Shown piece by piece: positions 8,350-16,969 of a stretch of 64,000 bases of DNA (positions are counted from its first letter, which is position 1; each line of letters begins with the position of its first letter). The stretch spans positions 120,524,719 through 120,588,718 of the forward strand of contig CM056577.1 in the NCBI GenBank assembly GCA_029721435.1. The letters are read 5' to 3'. A program made the translations under genes and the position numbers. The DNA comes from Gymnothorax reevesii. Lineage: Eukaryota; Chordata; Actinopteri; Anguilliformes; Muraenidae. The notes beneath the pieces are model-generated. The model was not told where the DNA came from, made no database searches, and was given only the letters and a program-made list of their open reading frames with translations.

Positions 8350-11300
8350 ATGACTTTTGATGTGGAAAGTTTTTTGAAAACTCCAACCCAGGAATTAATT
8401 TTGTTGGCAAAGAAGAAGGACTTGCTACAAATAGCCTCAACCCTTGGATTATCTGATGTGAAGTCATCAATGAAGAAACAAGAAATATTCAACATTTTGG
8501 TGCAACATTTCATCGATGAAGATATCTTTGGGGAAGAAGCAGCAGAATTAGTTAAAGCTGTGGAAGTGCCTGCAACGGAGCTGCAAAGACTTGAATTTCA
8601 GCTACGCCTGAAAGAGCTGGAAGAGAGAAGGTTGGAGAAGGAAAGAGAACTGGAGGAGAGAAGGAGGGAGAAGGAAAGAGAACTGGAGGAAAGAAGGTTG
8701 GAGAAAGAAATGGAAGAAAGAAGATTGGAGAAAGAAATGGAGGAAAGAAGGTTGGAGAAACAACTCGAAATAGAAGAAAAAAGGATGCAGTTCGAATTGG
8801 AAATGAAGAAAATAGAAGCAGGTACTGTTCCAAAATCTTCTGGACTTTCTGATCATTTTGATGTGGTTAAACATATTAGACTTGTTCCTCCTTTCTTAGA
8901 AAATGATGTTGACCAATACTTTACCCATTTTGAAAAAATTGCTGAAAATTTGAAATGGCCAAAAGAGCATTGGACAATGATGTTACAAAGTGTTCTTACT
9001 GGTAAAGCTAGAAAAATCTATAACCAGTTATCTGTCCAACAGTGTGCTGATTATGATTTTGTCAAATCTGCCATTCTGAAGGGTTATGAATTAGTCCCTG
9101 AGGCTTACAGGCAAAAATTTAGGAATTCTTGCAAGGAAGCCAGTCAAACTCATGTTGAATTTGGCAGGTTAAAGGAACAGTTGTTTGATCAGTGGTGTAA
9201 TTCCATGAATGTTGAAAAAGATTTTGATAGAATGAGGCAACTTATTCTGGTTGAGGAATTCAAAAGGTGTGTCCAGCCTGATATTAAGACTTTCCTTGAA
9301 GAAAAACAAGCCATTACTTTGCAAGATGTTTCTACGCTAGCTGATAGTTATGCATTGACTCACAAGTCTTCTTTTGTACAAAAATCCACTTTTTCGAAAT
9401 TTCAAAGCAAGTTTCAGTCCAAGACTTCTTCTAATAACACTTCTAATGATTCTAAGGCCACTTATGAAAGGAAACCTTCCAGTGAGAAGCAATCCTCTGA
9501 TTCTTTACCCTCTGTGTCATGCCATTACTGCAAAAAGCAAGGTCACCTTATTTCTGAGTGTTATGCTCTCAAGAAAAAACAACAACGAGAAGAAACCAAG
9601 CCAACTGCTTTGACAAAGAGAGAATCTCTTGTATCAATGGTCAGTTCACCTGATCTTCTACCTTCTGTGTCTGATCCGGTTATGGAGGGTTTTGAGCCAT
9701 TCATCACTGATGGTTCTGTCTCACTTTCACATGATTTTTCCTCATCTGCTCCTGTTCGAATTCTAAGGGATACTGGGTCTTCCCAATCTCTTATTCTTGC
9801 AGATATTCTGCCTTTTTCGGATAAATCGTTTACTCAGGCTAATGTCCTTATTCAAGGAGTAGAATGTGGTTTTACAAGTGTACCTCTCCATAATGTTCAT
9901 CTCAAATCAGACTTAGTCTCTGGGCCTGTTACTGTTGGTGTTAGGTCTTCTCTTCCTTTCAAAGGCATTCATTTGCTTCTTGGTAATGATCTTGCTGGGG
10001 ATAAGGTTGTACCCTACCCTATTGTAACTGACACTCCTTTGATTCATCAAGAATCTGACTCTATAGAGGAGGAAATTCCAGACCTCTATCCTTCATGTGC
10101 AGTTACTCGTTCTATGGCCAAAAAGGCTATTCAAGATGATGCTGATCTGGACTTTAACCTGGCTGACACCTTCATTGGGCAGTCTTTTCATCAGGAACCT
10201 TCCAGTCCTGAGATGTCTGGGAAATCTTCAGACTTGTCCTTGTCAGGTCATTCTAATGACATTTTGTCTCGTAAACAACTTATTCATGAGCAACAACAAG
10301 CTCGTGATCTAGCGCATCTTCTACCTCAGGCTGCAAGTGAACAAGAGGCTACTCAAGTTCCTGTCTGTTTTTACTACAAAAATGGTGTGCTTATGAGAAA
10401 GTGGCGTCCACCCGATGTTCCTGCAGATGAAGAGTGGATGATCACCCATCAAATTGTTCTTCCAAAGCCGTACCGTCAAGAAACTCTTAGTCTGGCCCAT
10501 GACAATCCTATGTCAGGTCATTTGGGTATCAAGAAGACCCTTCAACGTGTCAGACACCACTTCTTCTGGCCTTCCATGAGGTCTGATGTGCAGGAGTACT
10601 GCAAATCCTGTCATACTTGTCAAATGGTAGGGAAGCCAAACCAGAATATTCCAAAGGCTCGACTTAAGCCCATTCCCGCTTTTGAAGAACCTTTCAGTCG
10701 GATCATCATTGACTGTGTTGGACCATTGCCGAAGACTAGGTCTGGTTGTGAGTACTTACTGACTATCATGTGTGCTTCCACCCGGTTTCCTGAGGCAATT
10801 CCACTTCGTAATATCAAGGCGAAGACTATCATCAAGGCTCTAACCAAGTTTTTCTGCTTAGTTGGTCTTCCTAAGTCTATTCAGTCTGATCAAGGATCAA
10901 ATTTCATGTCTGGCATATTTCAACAAGTTATGCATGAGCTTGGTATTAAACAATACAGGTCATCAGCTTACCATCCTGAGAGTCAAGGTGCTTTGGAGAG
11001 GTTCCATCAAACCCTGAAGAACATGATAAGGACCTACTGCCTTGACACAGAGAAAGATTGGGATGAAGGTGTCCATCTTCTTCTGTTTGCTGCCCGTGAA
11101 GCTGTTCAGGAGTCTCTTGGGTTCAGTCCTTTTGAGCTCGTTTTTGGGCATACAGTCCGTGGACCTCTGAAGCTACTGAAGGAAAAGTTGCTCGCTGAAG
11201 ATGATGTCCCAATGAACTTGCTTCAGTATGTCTCTGACTTCCGTAATCGTCTCTCTAAAGCCTGTGACTTTGCTAAGTCTAATCTCAAAGAAGCTCAGGG

Positions 11301-13053
11301 CAAAATGAAAGCCAGATATGACCTTCATTCAAAAGATAGAAGTTTTAAAACTGGTGACAAAGTTCTTGCACTTTTGCCAGTTCCTGGAAACCCTCTAAGG
11401 GCCCGATATTTCGGCCCTTACACTGTCCTCAAAAAGGTCAGTGATCTAAATTACATAATTTCAACTCCTGGAAGGAGGAAACAAAAACAAATGTGTCACA
11501 TCAACATGCTGAAAGAATACATTGATAGAGACACACAGCAAAAGCCAGTCAATGTGGTAAATACAGTTGAACTGGAAAATTCCGAAGATTGTGACTGCCC
11601 CTTAGAAAATGAACCTGGTCCAGTCAAACTTGAAAATTCAGACATTCTTGAAAATATTGACAGCAAGTTGTCCCACCTGGACCCTTTTCAACAACAGCAG
11701 CTAAAGCAGCTCATATTTGAATATAGTCACATTTTCCCTGACGTTCCATCAAGGACTGATTTGGTTTACCATGATGTCATCCTACAAGACGATGCCAAGC
11801 CTGTAAAACAGCATCCCTACAGAATGAATCCAGAGAAGCAGGAATACCTGAAACAAGAAGTGAAATATCTGCTTGAAAATGACTTTGTTGAACCAAGTTA
11901 CAGTGACTGGAGTTCTCCATGCATCCTAGTTCCCAAACCCAATGGAACATATAGAATGGTGACAGACTACAGAAAAGCGAATGCTTTATCAAAAACGGAC
12001 TCATATCCTATTCCCAGGATTGATGACTGCATTGACAAAGTTGGACAGTCAAAGTATGTCACAAAATTTGATCTCCTTAAGGGCTTCTGGCAGATCCCTC
12101 TAACAGATAGAGCAAAGGAGATCTCGGCCTTCGTCACACCAGATGGATTATACCAATATAAGGTCATGCCATTTGGAATGAAAAATTCTCCGGCCACCTT
12201 CCAACGTCTGGTAAACAGAGTGATATCTGGACTGCCAGGATGTGAGGCCTATATCGATGATATTATCATCACCAGTGACAGCTTCCAAGAGCACCTCACC
12301 TACATCAGAAACTTCTTTCAGAGAGTGAGTGATGCCAAGCTGACTATCAACCTTGTTAAAAGTGACTTTTGTAAAGCTACAGTTGTTTATTTAGGTCATG
12401 TTGTAGGACAGGGTCAAGTCAAACCAGTTGATGCAAAAGTCAAAGTTATCACTGAATTTCCTGAGCCAACAACTAAAAGACAGCTCATGAGATTTCTAGG
12501 GATGGCTGGCTACTACAGAAAATTCTGTAAAAATTTCTCTATCATCTCTGAACCTTTGACAAATTTACTGAAGAAAAATGCAAAATTTGTTTGGGATGAA
12601 AAATGTCAAAATTCATTTGACCAGCTGAAAGCGATTCTCAAAAATGCACCAGTTCTCTTATCTCCCAATTTCAAAAAGGAGTTCAAGTTGGCAGTTGATG
12701 CCAGTGACATTGGTGCAGGTGCAGTTTTACTGCAAGAAGACACTGATGGAGTAGATCATCCCGTTTGTTACTTTTCCAAAAAGTTTGATAAACATCAGAA
12801 AAACTACTCAACAATTGAAAAAGAATGTTTGGCACTTGTTTTGGCTTTACAACATTTTGAAGTCTATTTGACTTGTTCAGGTACTTCCATCAAGGTCTTC
12901 AGTGATCACAATCCCCTCACATTCTTGCACAAGATCAAAAACAAGAATCAAAGATTACTGAGATGGAGTTTACTTTTGCAAGAGTATGATTTGGACATTT
13001 CTCACATCAGGGGAAAAGATAATGTAATCCCAGATACACTTTCACGCATGTAA
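8350..13053 (+). CDS. Gmr1-like Gag-Pol polyprotein (Gag-PR-IN-RT-RNase H)
   Basis: 1567 codons, one uninterrupted frame, no Gag/Pol frameshift. Start: first ATG after the primer site. Residues 80-157 are a highly charged Glu/Arg/Lys coiled coil with tandem near-repeats of 'LEERRLEKE'. Residues about 165-350 are a capsid region resembling the SCAN domain. A CCHC knuckle (CHYCKKQGHLISEC) is at 391-404. The aspartic protease motif DTGS begins at D474. Integrase: HHCC finger (H717, H724, C754, C757), then a DD35E core (D788, D847, E883), then a GPY module (GPY at 1022-1024). Reverse transcriptase follows (D1241 region; YIDD at 1301-1304), then RNase H (D1450, E1492, D1519). All catalytic residues I looked for are present. 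The protein would assemble particles, copy the RNA and integrate the DNA. Integrase before RT is unusual for Ty3/gypsy but defines the Gmr1 group. No envelope gene. Confidence 0.96.
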   Translation: MTFDVESFLKTPTQELILLAKKKDLLQIASTLGLSDVKSSMKKQEIFNILVQHFIDEDIFGEEAAELVKAVEVPATELQRLEFQLRLKELEERRLEKERELEERRREKERELEERRLEKEMEERRLEKEMEERRLEKQLEIEEKRMQFELEMKKIEAGTVPKSSGLSDHFDVVKHIRLVPPFLENDVDQYFTHFEKIAENLKWPKEHWTMMLQSVLTGKARKIYNQLSVQQCADYDFVKSAILKGYELVPEAYRQKFRNSCKEASQTHVEFGRLKEQLFDQWCNSMNVEKDFDRMRQLILVEEFKRCVQPDIKTFLEEKQAITLQDVSTLADSYALTHKSSFVQKSTFSKFQSKFQSKTSSNNTSNDSKATYERKPSSEKQSSDSLPSVSCHYCKKQGHLISECYALKKKQQREETKPTALTKRESLVSMVSSPDLLPSVSDPVMEGFEPFITDGSVSLSHDFSSSAPVRILRDTGSSQSLILADILPFSDKSFTQANVLIQGVECGFTSVPLHNVHLKSDLVSGPVTVGVRSSLPFKGIHLLLGNDLAGDKVVPYPIVTDTPLIHQESDSIEEEIPDLYPSCAVTRSMAKKAIQDDADLDFNLADTFIGQSFHQEPSSPEMSGKSSDLSLSGHSNDILSRKQLIHEQQQARDLAHLLPQAASEQEATQVPVCFYYKNGVLMRKWRPPDVPADEEWMITHQIVLPKPYRQETLSLAHDNPMSGHLGIKKTLQRVRHHFFWPSMRSDVQEYCKSCHTCQMVGKPNQNIPKARLKPIPAFEEPFSRIIIDCVGPLPKTRSGCEYLLTIMCASTRFPEAIPLRNIKAKTIIKALTKFFCLVGLPKSIQSDQGSNFMSGIFQQVMHELGIKQYRSSAYHPESQGALERFHQTLKNMIRTYCLDTEKDWDEGVHLLLFAAREAVQESLGFSPFELVFGHTVRGPLKLLKEKLLAEDDVPMNLLQYVSDFRNRLSKACDFAKSNLKEAQGKMKARYDLHSKDRSFKTGDKVLALLPVPGNPLRARYFGPYTVLKKVSDLNYIISTPGRRKQKQMCHINMLKEYIDRDTQQKPVNVVNTVELENSEDCDCPLENEPGPVKLENSDILENIDSKLSHLDPFQQQQLKQLIFEYSHIFPDVPSRTDLVYHDVILQDDAKPVKQHPYRMNPEKQEYLKQEVKYLLENDFVEPSYSDWSSPCILVPKPNGTYRMVTDYRKANALSKTDSYPIPRIDDCIDKVGQSKYVTKFDLLKGFWQIPLTDRAKEISAFVTPDGLYQYKVMPFGMKNSPATFQRLVNRVISGLPGCEAYIDDIIITSDSFQEHLTYIRNFFQRVSDAKLTINLVKSDFCKATVVYLGHVVGQGQVKPVDAKVKVITEFPEPTTKRQLMRFLGMAGYYRKFCKNFSIISEPLTNLLKKNAKFVWDEKCQNSFDQLKAILKNAPVLLSPNFKKEFKLAVDASDIGAGAVLLQEDTDGVDHPVCYFSKKFDKHQKNYSTIEKECLALVLALQHFEVYLTCSGTSIKVFSDHNPLTFLHKIKNKNQRLLRWSLLLQEYDLDISHIRGKDNVIPDTLSRM

Positions 13054-13244
13054 TTTTATTTCTTTTCGTGATTGGGAAAAACGTAATTTTACTTTTCTAT
13101 TTGATTGTGAGACTTACACTGTTTGTTATGTATATGATTGTTATCATGATCAATAATATGTTTGTGTAAAGTTCAATATTGTTCTGATTATAAAACTGTG
13201 TTAATTTTAACAAAAGAAAGCTTTTAGCAAACCTTTCTTTTCTT
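13054..13244 (+). other. 3' untranslated region of Gmr1-like element
   Basis: AT-rich spacer between the stop codon and the purine tract. No envelope or accessory frame is present. Confidence 0.7.
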
Positions 13245-13256
13245 AAAGAGGGGAGG
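13245..13256 (+). other. Polypurine tract
   Basis: AAAGAGGGGAGG lies immediately before the 3' LTR, the expected position for the plus-strand primer. Confidence 0.9.
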
Positions 13257-13715
13257 TGTTATGTATGATAATTTTTTGTACAGCTTTATATTCCATTTGT
13301 AAATGTTACATGCTGTTTTGCTGCCCTGCTGGTCAGCTATATTTATTTTGTTCATTGGCACCATCTGGTGGCGTACTTGTAAAATCATTAAGAAAAGTCT
13401 AGTAATTTCTCGAAGCTTCTGGCACTTTCCTGCTTGGAGGGGGCGGGATTTCCCTAGAATCCTGTGGATCTTTCTGGAAGGTTGCTAGACTATAAAAAGG
13501 CTGTGATTTTAAGCACAGCAGAGACTGACAACAAAGAGAGCAGACAGCAGAAGAGAGCAGACCAGAGTTTTGTTTTGGCAACAGTTAAATAGTGGCAGAG
13601 TGTTATTAGAGAATTTAATTAGTGGATAATTTTTGTACAACTTTTTTGTAAAGAATAAATTTGTTTTAGTTGTACTTTTCAGTTTTCTTTGTTGTGATTT
13701 TTCCAAGTCATAACA
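13257..13715 (+). repeat. 3' LTR of Gmr1-like element
   Basis: 459 bp, identical as read to the 5' LTR at an offset of 5444. Followed by CTAT (13716-13719), matching CTAT at 7809-7812. Confidence 0.97.
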
Positions 13716-14513
13716 CTATGTATCGTAACAATCTGTATTTGTCTAATTTTAAAAGGACAAATGTGTTTCAGATATATTGTCTTTATGATCCAGAATGATC
13801 CGTAAGGCCATTGTCTCGTCAATCATGCACATATACTCTAAGACTCTTAATTTGGATAAGTATTTATAGCAAGCATTCCATGTTTATTATTTGGTGACCT
13901 ATTTTGATTCACACCCAAAGGAGATAGTAATAATTTCTAAATACAGGAATGGTTCCAAGTTTTGCAATCCAAATCCATGTTACCGGTCTCGCAATTTAAC
14001 GACACTTGCACATTATTTAGCCAACTATATGAGGCAGCCTTTGTGAAAATATCTTAGGTGTGTTTTCAGAGGAACCTAGTTGTTTTTCAAGATGAACTTT
14101 AGGTTTTGCATCAATTTTGTTCAAGGCAGATGCATTTGTCAATGGAAAATTGTCTGAAACTTATTCAGTTTTTCACACATAAACTTATGTTTGGTCTCAA
14201 AATGTCTGTCATGTTGTTGTGTAGCCATTAAAAATCATTTGGTTTTTCAGAACAATCTGTTATGGGTTTAAATATGGACTTTTCAAGGCCCTGTCCCACA
14301 AAAATCTTGAAATCACCAAATAGGTCTCAGGTCACCTCCTGTATGCAAATTTCACATTACAAATCCATTTTCTGGAGAGTCCCACAAGTAGGTACATATA
14401 ACCAGAAGATGGTTAAAATTGGGTTGTGGGCAACTTTGCCTATACCCTGCAAAAACTCCATGCTGCAGCAAGGGGGCCCACTAAAGGTAACCTGGGGGGG
14501 GCCTCAGGTTCGC

Positions 14514-15125
14514 ATTACAGTGCTGGAGGTACTGGAGCAATCTCAATGCCAAAAGACAAGGATGAATACTAATATTGGATGACTGTGACCTTTGAACTCT
14601 TTGACGGCACTGCATTAAAAATTGACATGGAATAGGAATACCACAAAAGATGTGTCAGTGAGCGTAGTTTCTCATGGCATCATCAAAATCAAGTTAAGCC
14701 TGTACTACAGGAGAGGAAGCTATGTACTGTCGCCATCCAGAAACGCCGCCAATTTCTGTGGGCTTGAGCTCATCTGACATGGACTGACACAAATTGGAAA
14801 GGAGTGCTATTCTCTTTCAATTGATTATTGTAAATAATTGATGGCATGTCTTTGAGTCAAAGTGAAGGACCATCTCAAATGTTATCTGTGATATGTTCTA
14901 ATGCCAGCATCTGGCTTATTCTGGGGCTGCATTATTCCATTAGGCATGGGCAACTTGCACATCTGTGGAGGCAAAATTGACATTGAAGGGTTCACGTAAA
15001 TTTTATTGCAACAAACGTGCTACCTAGAATTTGTCTTTTTGAAGGATACACCTGCTCATTCCAACAGGATAACCTCAAGCAACAGACATTCCCTTTCAAG
15101 ATTTTCTGGTAGCGAGCAGAATTCA
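14514..15125 (+). pseudogene. Tc1-like transposase relic, plus strand
   Basis: Broken frames around 14906-15090 give 'FWGCIIPLGMGNLHICGG' and 'CSFQQDN', which match the middle and the QDN(D)xxPKH region of Tc1/mariner DDE transposases. Flanking sequence from about 14600 gives weaker matches (KRRQFLW). There are many stops and frameshifts. It abuts a second Tc1-like relic of opposite strand at about 15120. The left end may be near 14515 (acagtgctgg). Confidence 0.55.
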
Positions 15126-16153
15126 TGGTTCCATCAATTATGGTACGTCGCCCTGGTCTTATACAGCAAAAAATTAAGGCCTAGACCATCACACTACCCC
15201 CGCAATATTTGACAGTTGGTATGACATTCTTACTGTGGAATGCTGTGTAACGCCAGATATAACTGGGCCGGTGTCTTCCACAAAAGTTACACTTTTGACC
15301 CAACAGTCTACAAGAATATTATCCCAAAAGTCTTTGGGGTCATCAAGATTTTTTTGGCCAATATGAGATGAGCCTTTTCCTTTTCTTTCTCAGCCGTAGT
15401 TTTCACCTTACAGCTCTCTCATGGATGCCATTTTCCCCCCAGTCTCCTCTTGTTGAGGCAAGTGAGGCCTGCATTTCTTCAGAGTTCTTTTGTGACTTCC
15501 TGGAGAAGTCAAATTTGTCTGGCCTGGCATTTAGGAAGATTGATTCCTGATTTTGACTTCACCCCTCGGAGAGGGCGTGAAGTACTGTTTTTAGCGGCCC
15601 TGTTTGTTTGTTTGTTTGTCTGTCTGTTTGTGTTTCCGCACTTCCGCCAATATTTGCGTGAATGGGGTGAAGTCTGCCATCTCTGATTGCCTTGTTTCCA
15701 TTTGTAGATAATGGCCCTCACTGTGGTTCTCTAGAGTCCCAGAGCTTTGGAAATGGCTTTCCCAGCTGACAGATGTCAACATCTTTTCTTCTAATCTGTT
15801 CTAGAACTTTACATTCCAGCATCATGTGTTACTTTTGTCTACGTCACATTGCCGGAGAGGTTCTATTTATTTGATGCTTAGTTCCAAGTGGAATTGAACC
15901 CACTCATCGATTACATTTCTTTAATTGGTTGACTGATTAATAGGGGACAATATCTTTTTCATGTTGAGCCAGATAAGATTGGATAGCTTTTTTATTTCAA
16001 TTAGAAAAATTATTATCAAAAAACTGCATCCTGTATTTGTTAGCTTTGTCTAATATTAAAATTTACTTGATGATCTGAAACATTTAAGTTTGACAAATAT
16101 CCAAAACTTAAAGAAGTCAGGAGGGGGGCAAATACATTTATTCACAGCGCTGC
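15126..16153 (-). pseudogene. Tc1-like element relic, minus strand
   Basis: The minus-strand reading of about 15325-15350 gives 'DDPKDFWDNIL', a segment known in fish Tc1-like transposases. Further right, 15440-15800 corresponds to the N-terminal helix-turn-helix part, and the sequence ends with a terminal-repeat-like 'gggggcaaatacatttattcacagcgctgca' near 16123-16153. The same family recurs at 57140-59882, with shared blocks such as 'gtgaggcctgca' and 'tcccagagc'. Frame is thoroughly broken. Confidence 0.65.
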
Positions 16154-16189
16154 ATTTGATACCATTGTCCCTCTATTGAAATAGAAGTT

Positions 16190-16560
16190 TTTTGGATCAG
16201 CTGTCTTGCACGACATCTCAAAGCTCATATTCCTGCTGCAAGGAGTGCGGAAGGCGCTCTGCGGAGCCATGAGCAAGGATACAGCAGAACAGCCTTCCTG
16301 GAAATTTTTCAGTTGAAAACCATAGCATCAATCAGTAAAGGCATACGCTCGCAGCAAATCCAGCTGTGCAACGTCATTAGAAGCAGATGCTTCTGAGGAA
16401 AGGACATCTCATTTCTCAAAAAATAATTAACTTGTTTATTCTCTAACTGCATGGTTTCCTTGCCTCTATCCTTACATTTAAGGTGGGAGGGACTAAGACG
16501 CAAGGAAAAGAAGCGAGCGAGGGAGACATGGATGCAATTTATGTGATACACCCAATTTTC
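16190..16560. repeat. Dispersed repeat, copy 1
   Basis: Homologous in direct orientation to 28435-28760. Shared blocks include 'gacatctcaaagctc' against 'gtcatctcaaagctc', 'ctgaaaaccat', 'gcagcaaatccagctgtg' and 'ggatgcaattta'. A minus-strand frame of 136 codons crosses it but is not supported by the second copy. Class unknown. Confidence 0.65.
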
Positions 16561-16630
16561 CCTATTCTCTTGGAATCGAAATTTTAGAATAAAGCAATTA
16601 TTTTTAATATGCTCGGCACACGAGAACTGC

Positions 16631-16769
16631 GCCAGTTTACAAGGAGATTGTCTATGAATCACAAACGCAACAGGTAAAGCAGTGAGATAGTTTATAATAA
16701 CACTCGGGAAGCAATGCACAACAAGAGTGACCCAGAACTTCCGTGATCTGGTTGCTGGAAAAACAAAAC
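16631..16769 (-). repeat. 3' LTR remnant
   Basis: About 88% similar by eye to 20424-20562, from 'gccagtttacaaggag' to 'gaaaaacaaaac'. True LTRs may be longer. Confidence 0.65.
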
Positions 16770-16969
16770 CTACAAGTAGCCTTAGTCAACAACATCCCCC
16801 GCCCAATGCCTGAATCGCGCGCACCTCATTTTCGAACTCCATCAAGGCCTTGATGGTGTGAAACTACACACCAAGTTTGGTTGTCCTATCTCTAATAGTT
16901 CCTGAGAAAAGCTGTCCCCTCCTCGGACGGACGGATGGACGGACGGACGCGCGGAGCTCAAACCTATAT
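16770..16969. repeat. GGAC-rich short repeat abutting the truncation
   Basis: Contains 'cggacggacggatggacgg' at about 16924-16942 and text such as 'ccaagtttggttgtcctatc'. A similar motif lies at 4740-4800. It replaces the expected integrase of the neighbouring retroelement. Confidence 0.4.

Larger units (their letters stand above)
7813..13715 (+). mobile_element. Full-length Gmr1-like Ty3/gypsy LTR retrotransposon, 5903 bp
   Basis: The element has two 459-bp LTRs that read identically, each starting TGTTATG and ending CATAACA. A 4-bp target duplication CTAT lies at 7809-7812 and 13716-13719. A primer site follows the 5' LTR, a purine tract precedes the 3' LTR, and one 1567-codon frame runs between. 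The domain order is Gag-PR-IN-RT-RH, with integrase before RT. That order, in a gypsy-type element, is the hallmark of the Gmr1 group first described from Atlantic cod and other deuterostomes. No envelope-like frame exists. The left arm of the host transposon (about 4300-4325) is an independent empty site. Intact frame plus identical LTRs suggest a very recent and possibly still competent copy (inference). Confidence 0.95.
3441..14458 (+). mobile_element. DNA transposon with long TIRs, carrying nested insertions
   Basis: Sequence from 3441 (gaggttttgcagggtatagg) reads as the reverse complement of sequence ending at 14458. The match continues inward to about 4500 on the left and about 7632 on the right. 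Subtracting the Gmr1-like element (5903 bp plus 4-bp duplication), the SINE (481 bp plus 17) and the MITE (419 bp plus 3) leaves roughly 4.2 kb of host element. The interior encodes a decayed DDE_Tnp_4-type transposase (5691-7617), which places it near PIF/Harbinger, probably of the ISL2EU type. No clear target-site duplication was found at the outer ends, so the exact termini are uncertain by several bases. Confidence 0.8.
7632..14458 (-). repeat. Right terminal inverted repeat arm, split by Gmr1-like element
   Basis: The arm is 7632-7812 joined to 13716-14458. It is the reverse complement of 3441-4500 with moderate divergence, scattered small indels and one large length difference (about 260 bp extra near 13950-14210). 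The join is interrupted exactly by the LTR element and its 4-bp duplication. Confidence 0.8.

Noticed and set aside
13054..13256. Envelope gene after Pol
   Set aside because: Only about 200 bp separate the stop codon and the 3' LTR; no frame of useful length exists, so this is a retrotransposon rather than a retrovirus-like element.
16309..16719. 136-codon minus-strand frame
   Set aside because: It spans the edge of a dispersed repeat and an LTR remnant, and the homologous copy at 28435-28760 does not preserve it.
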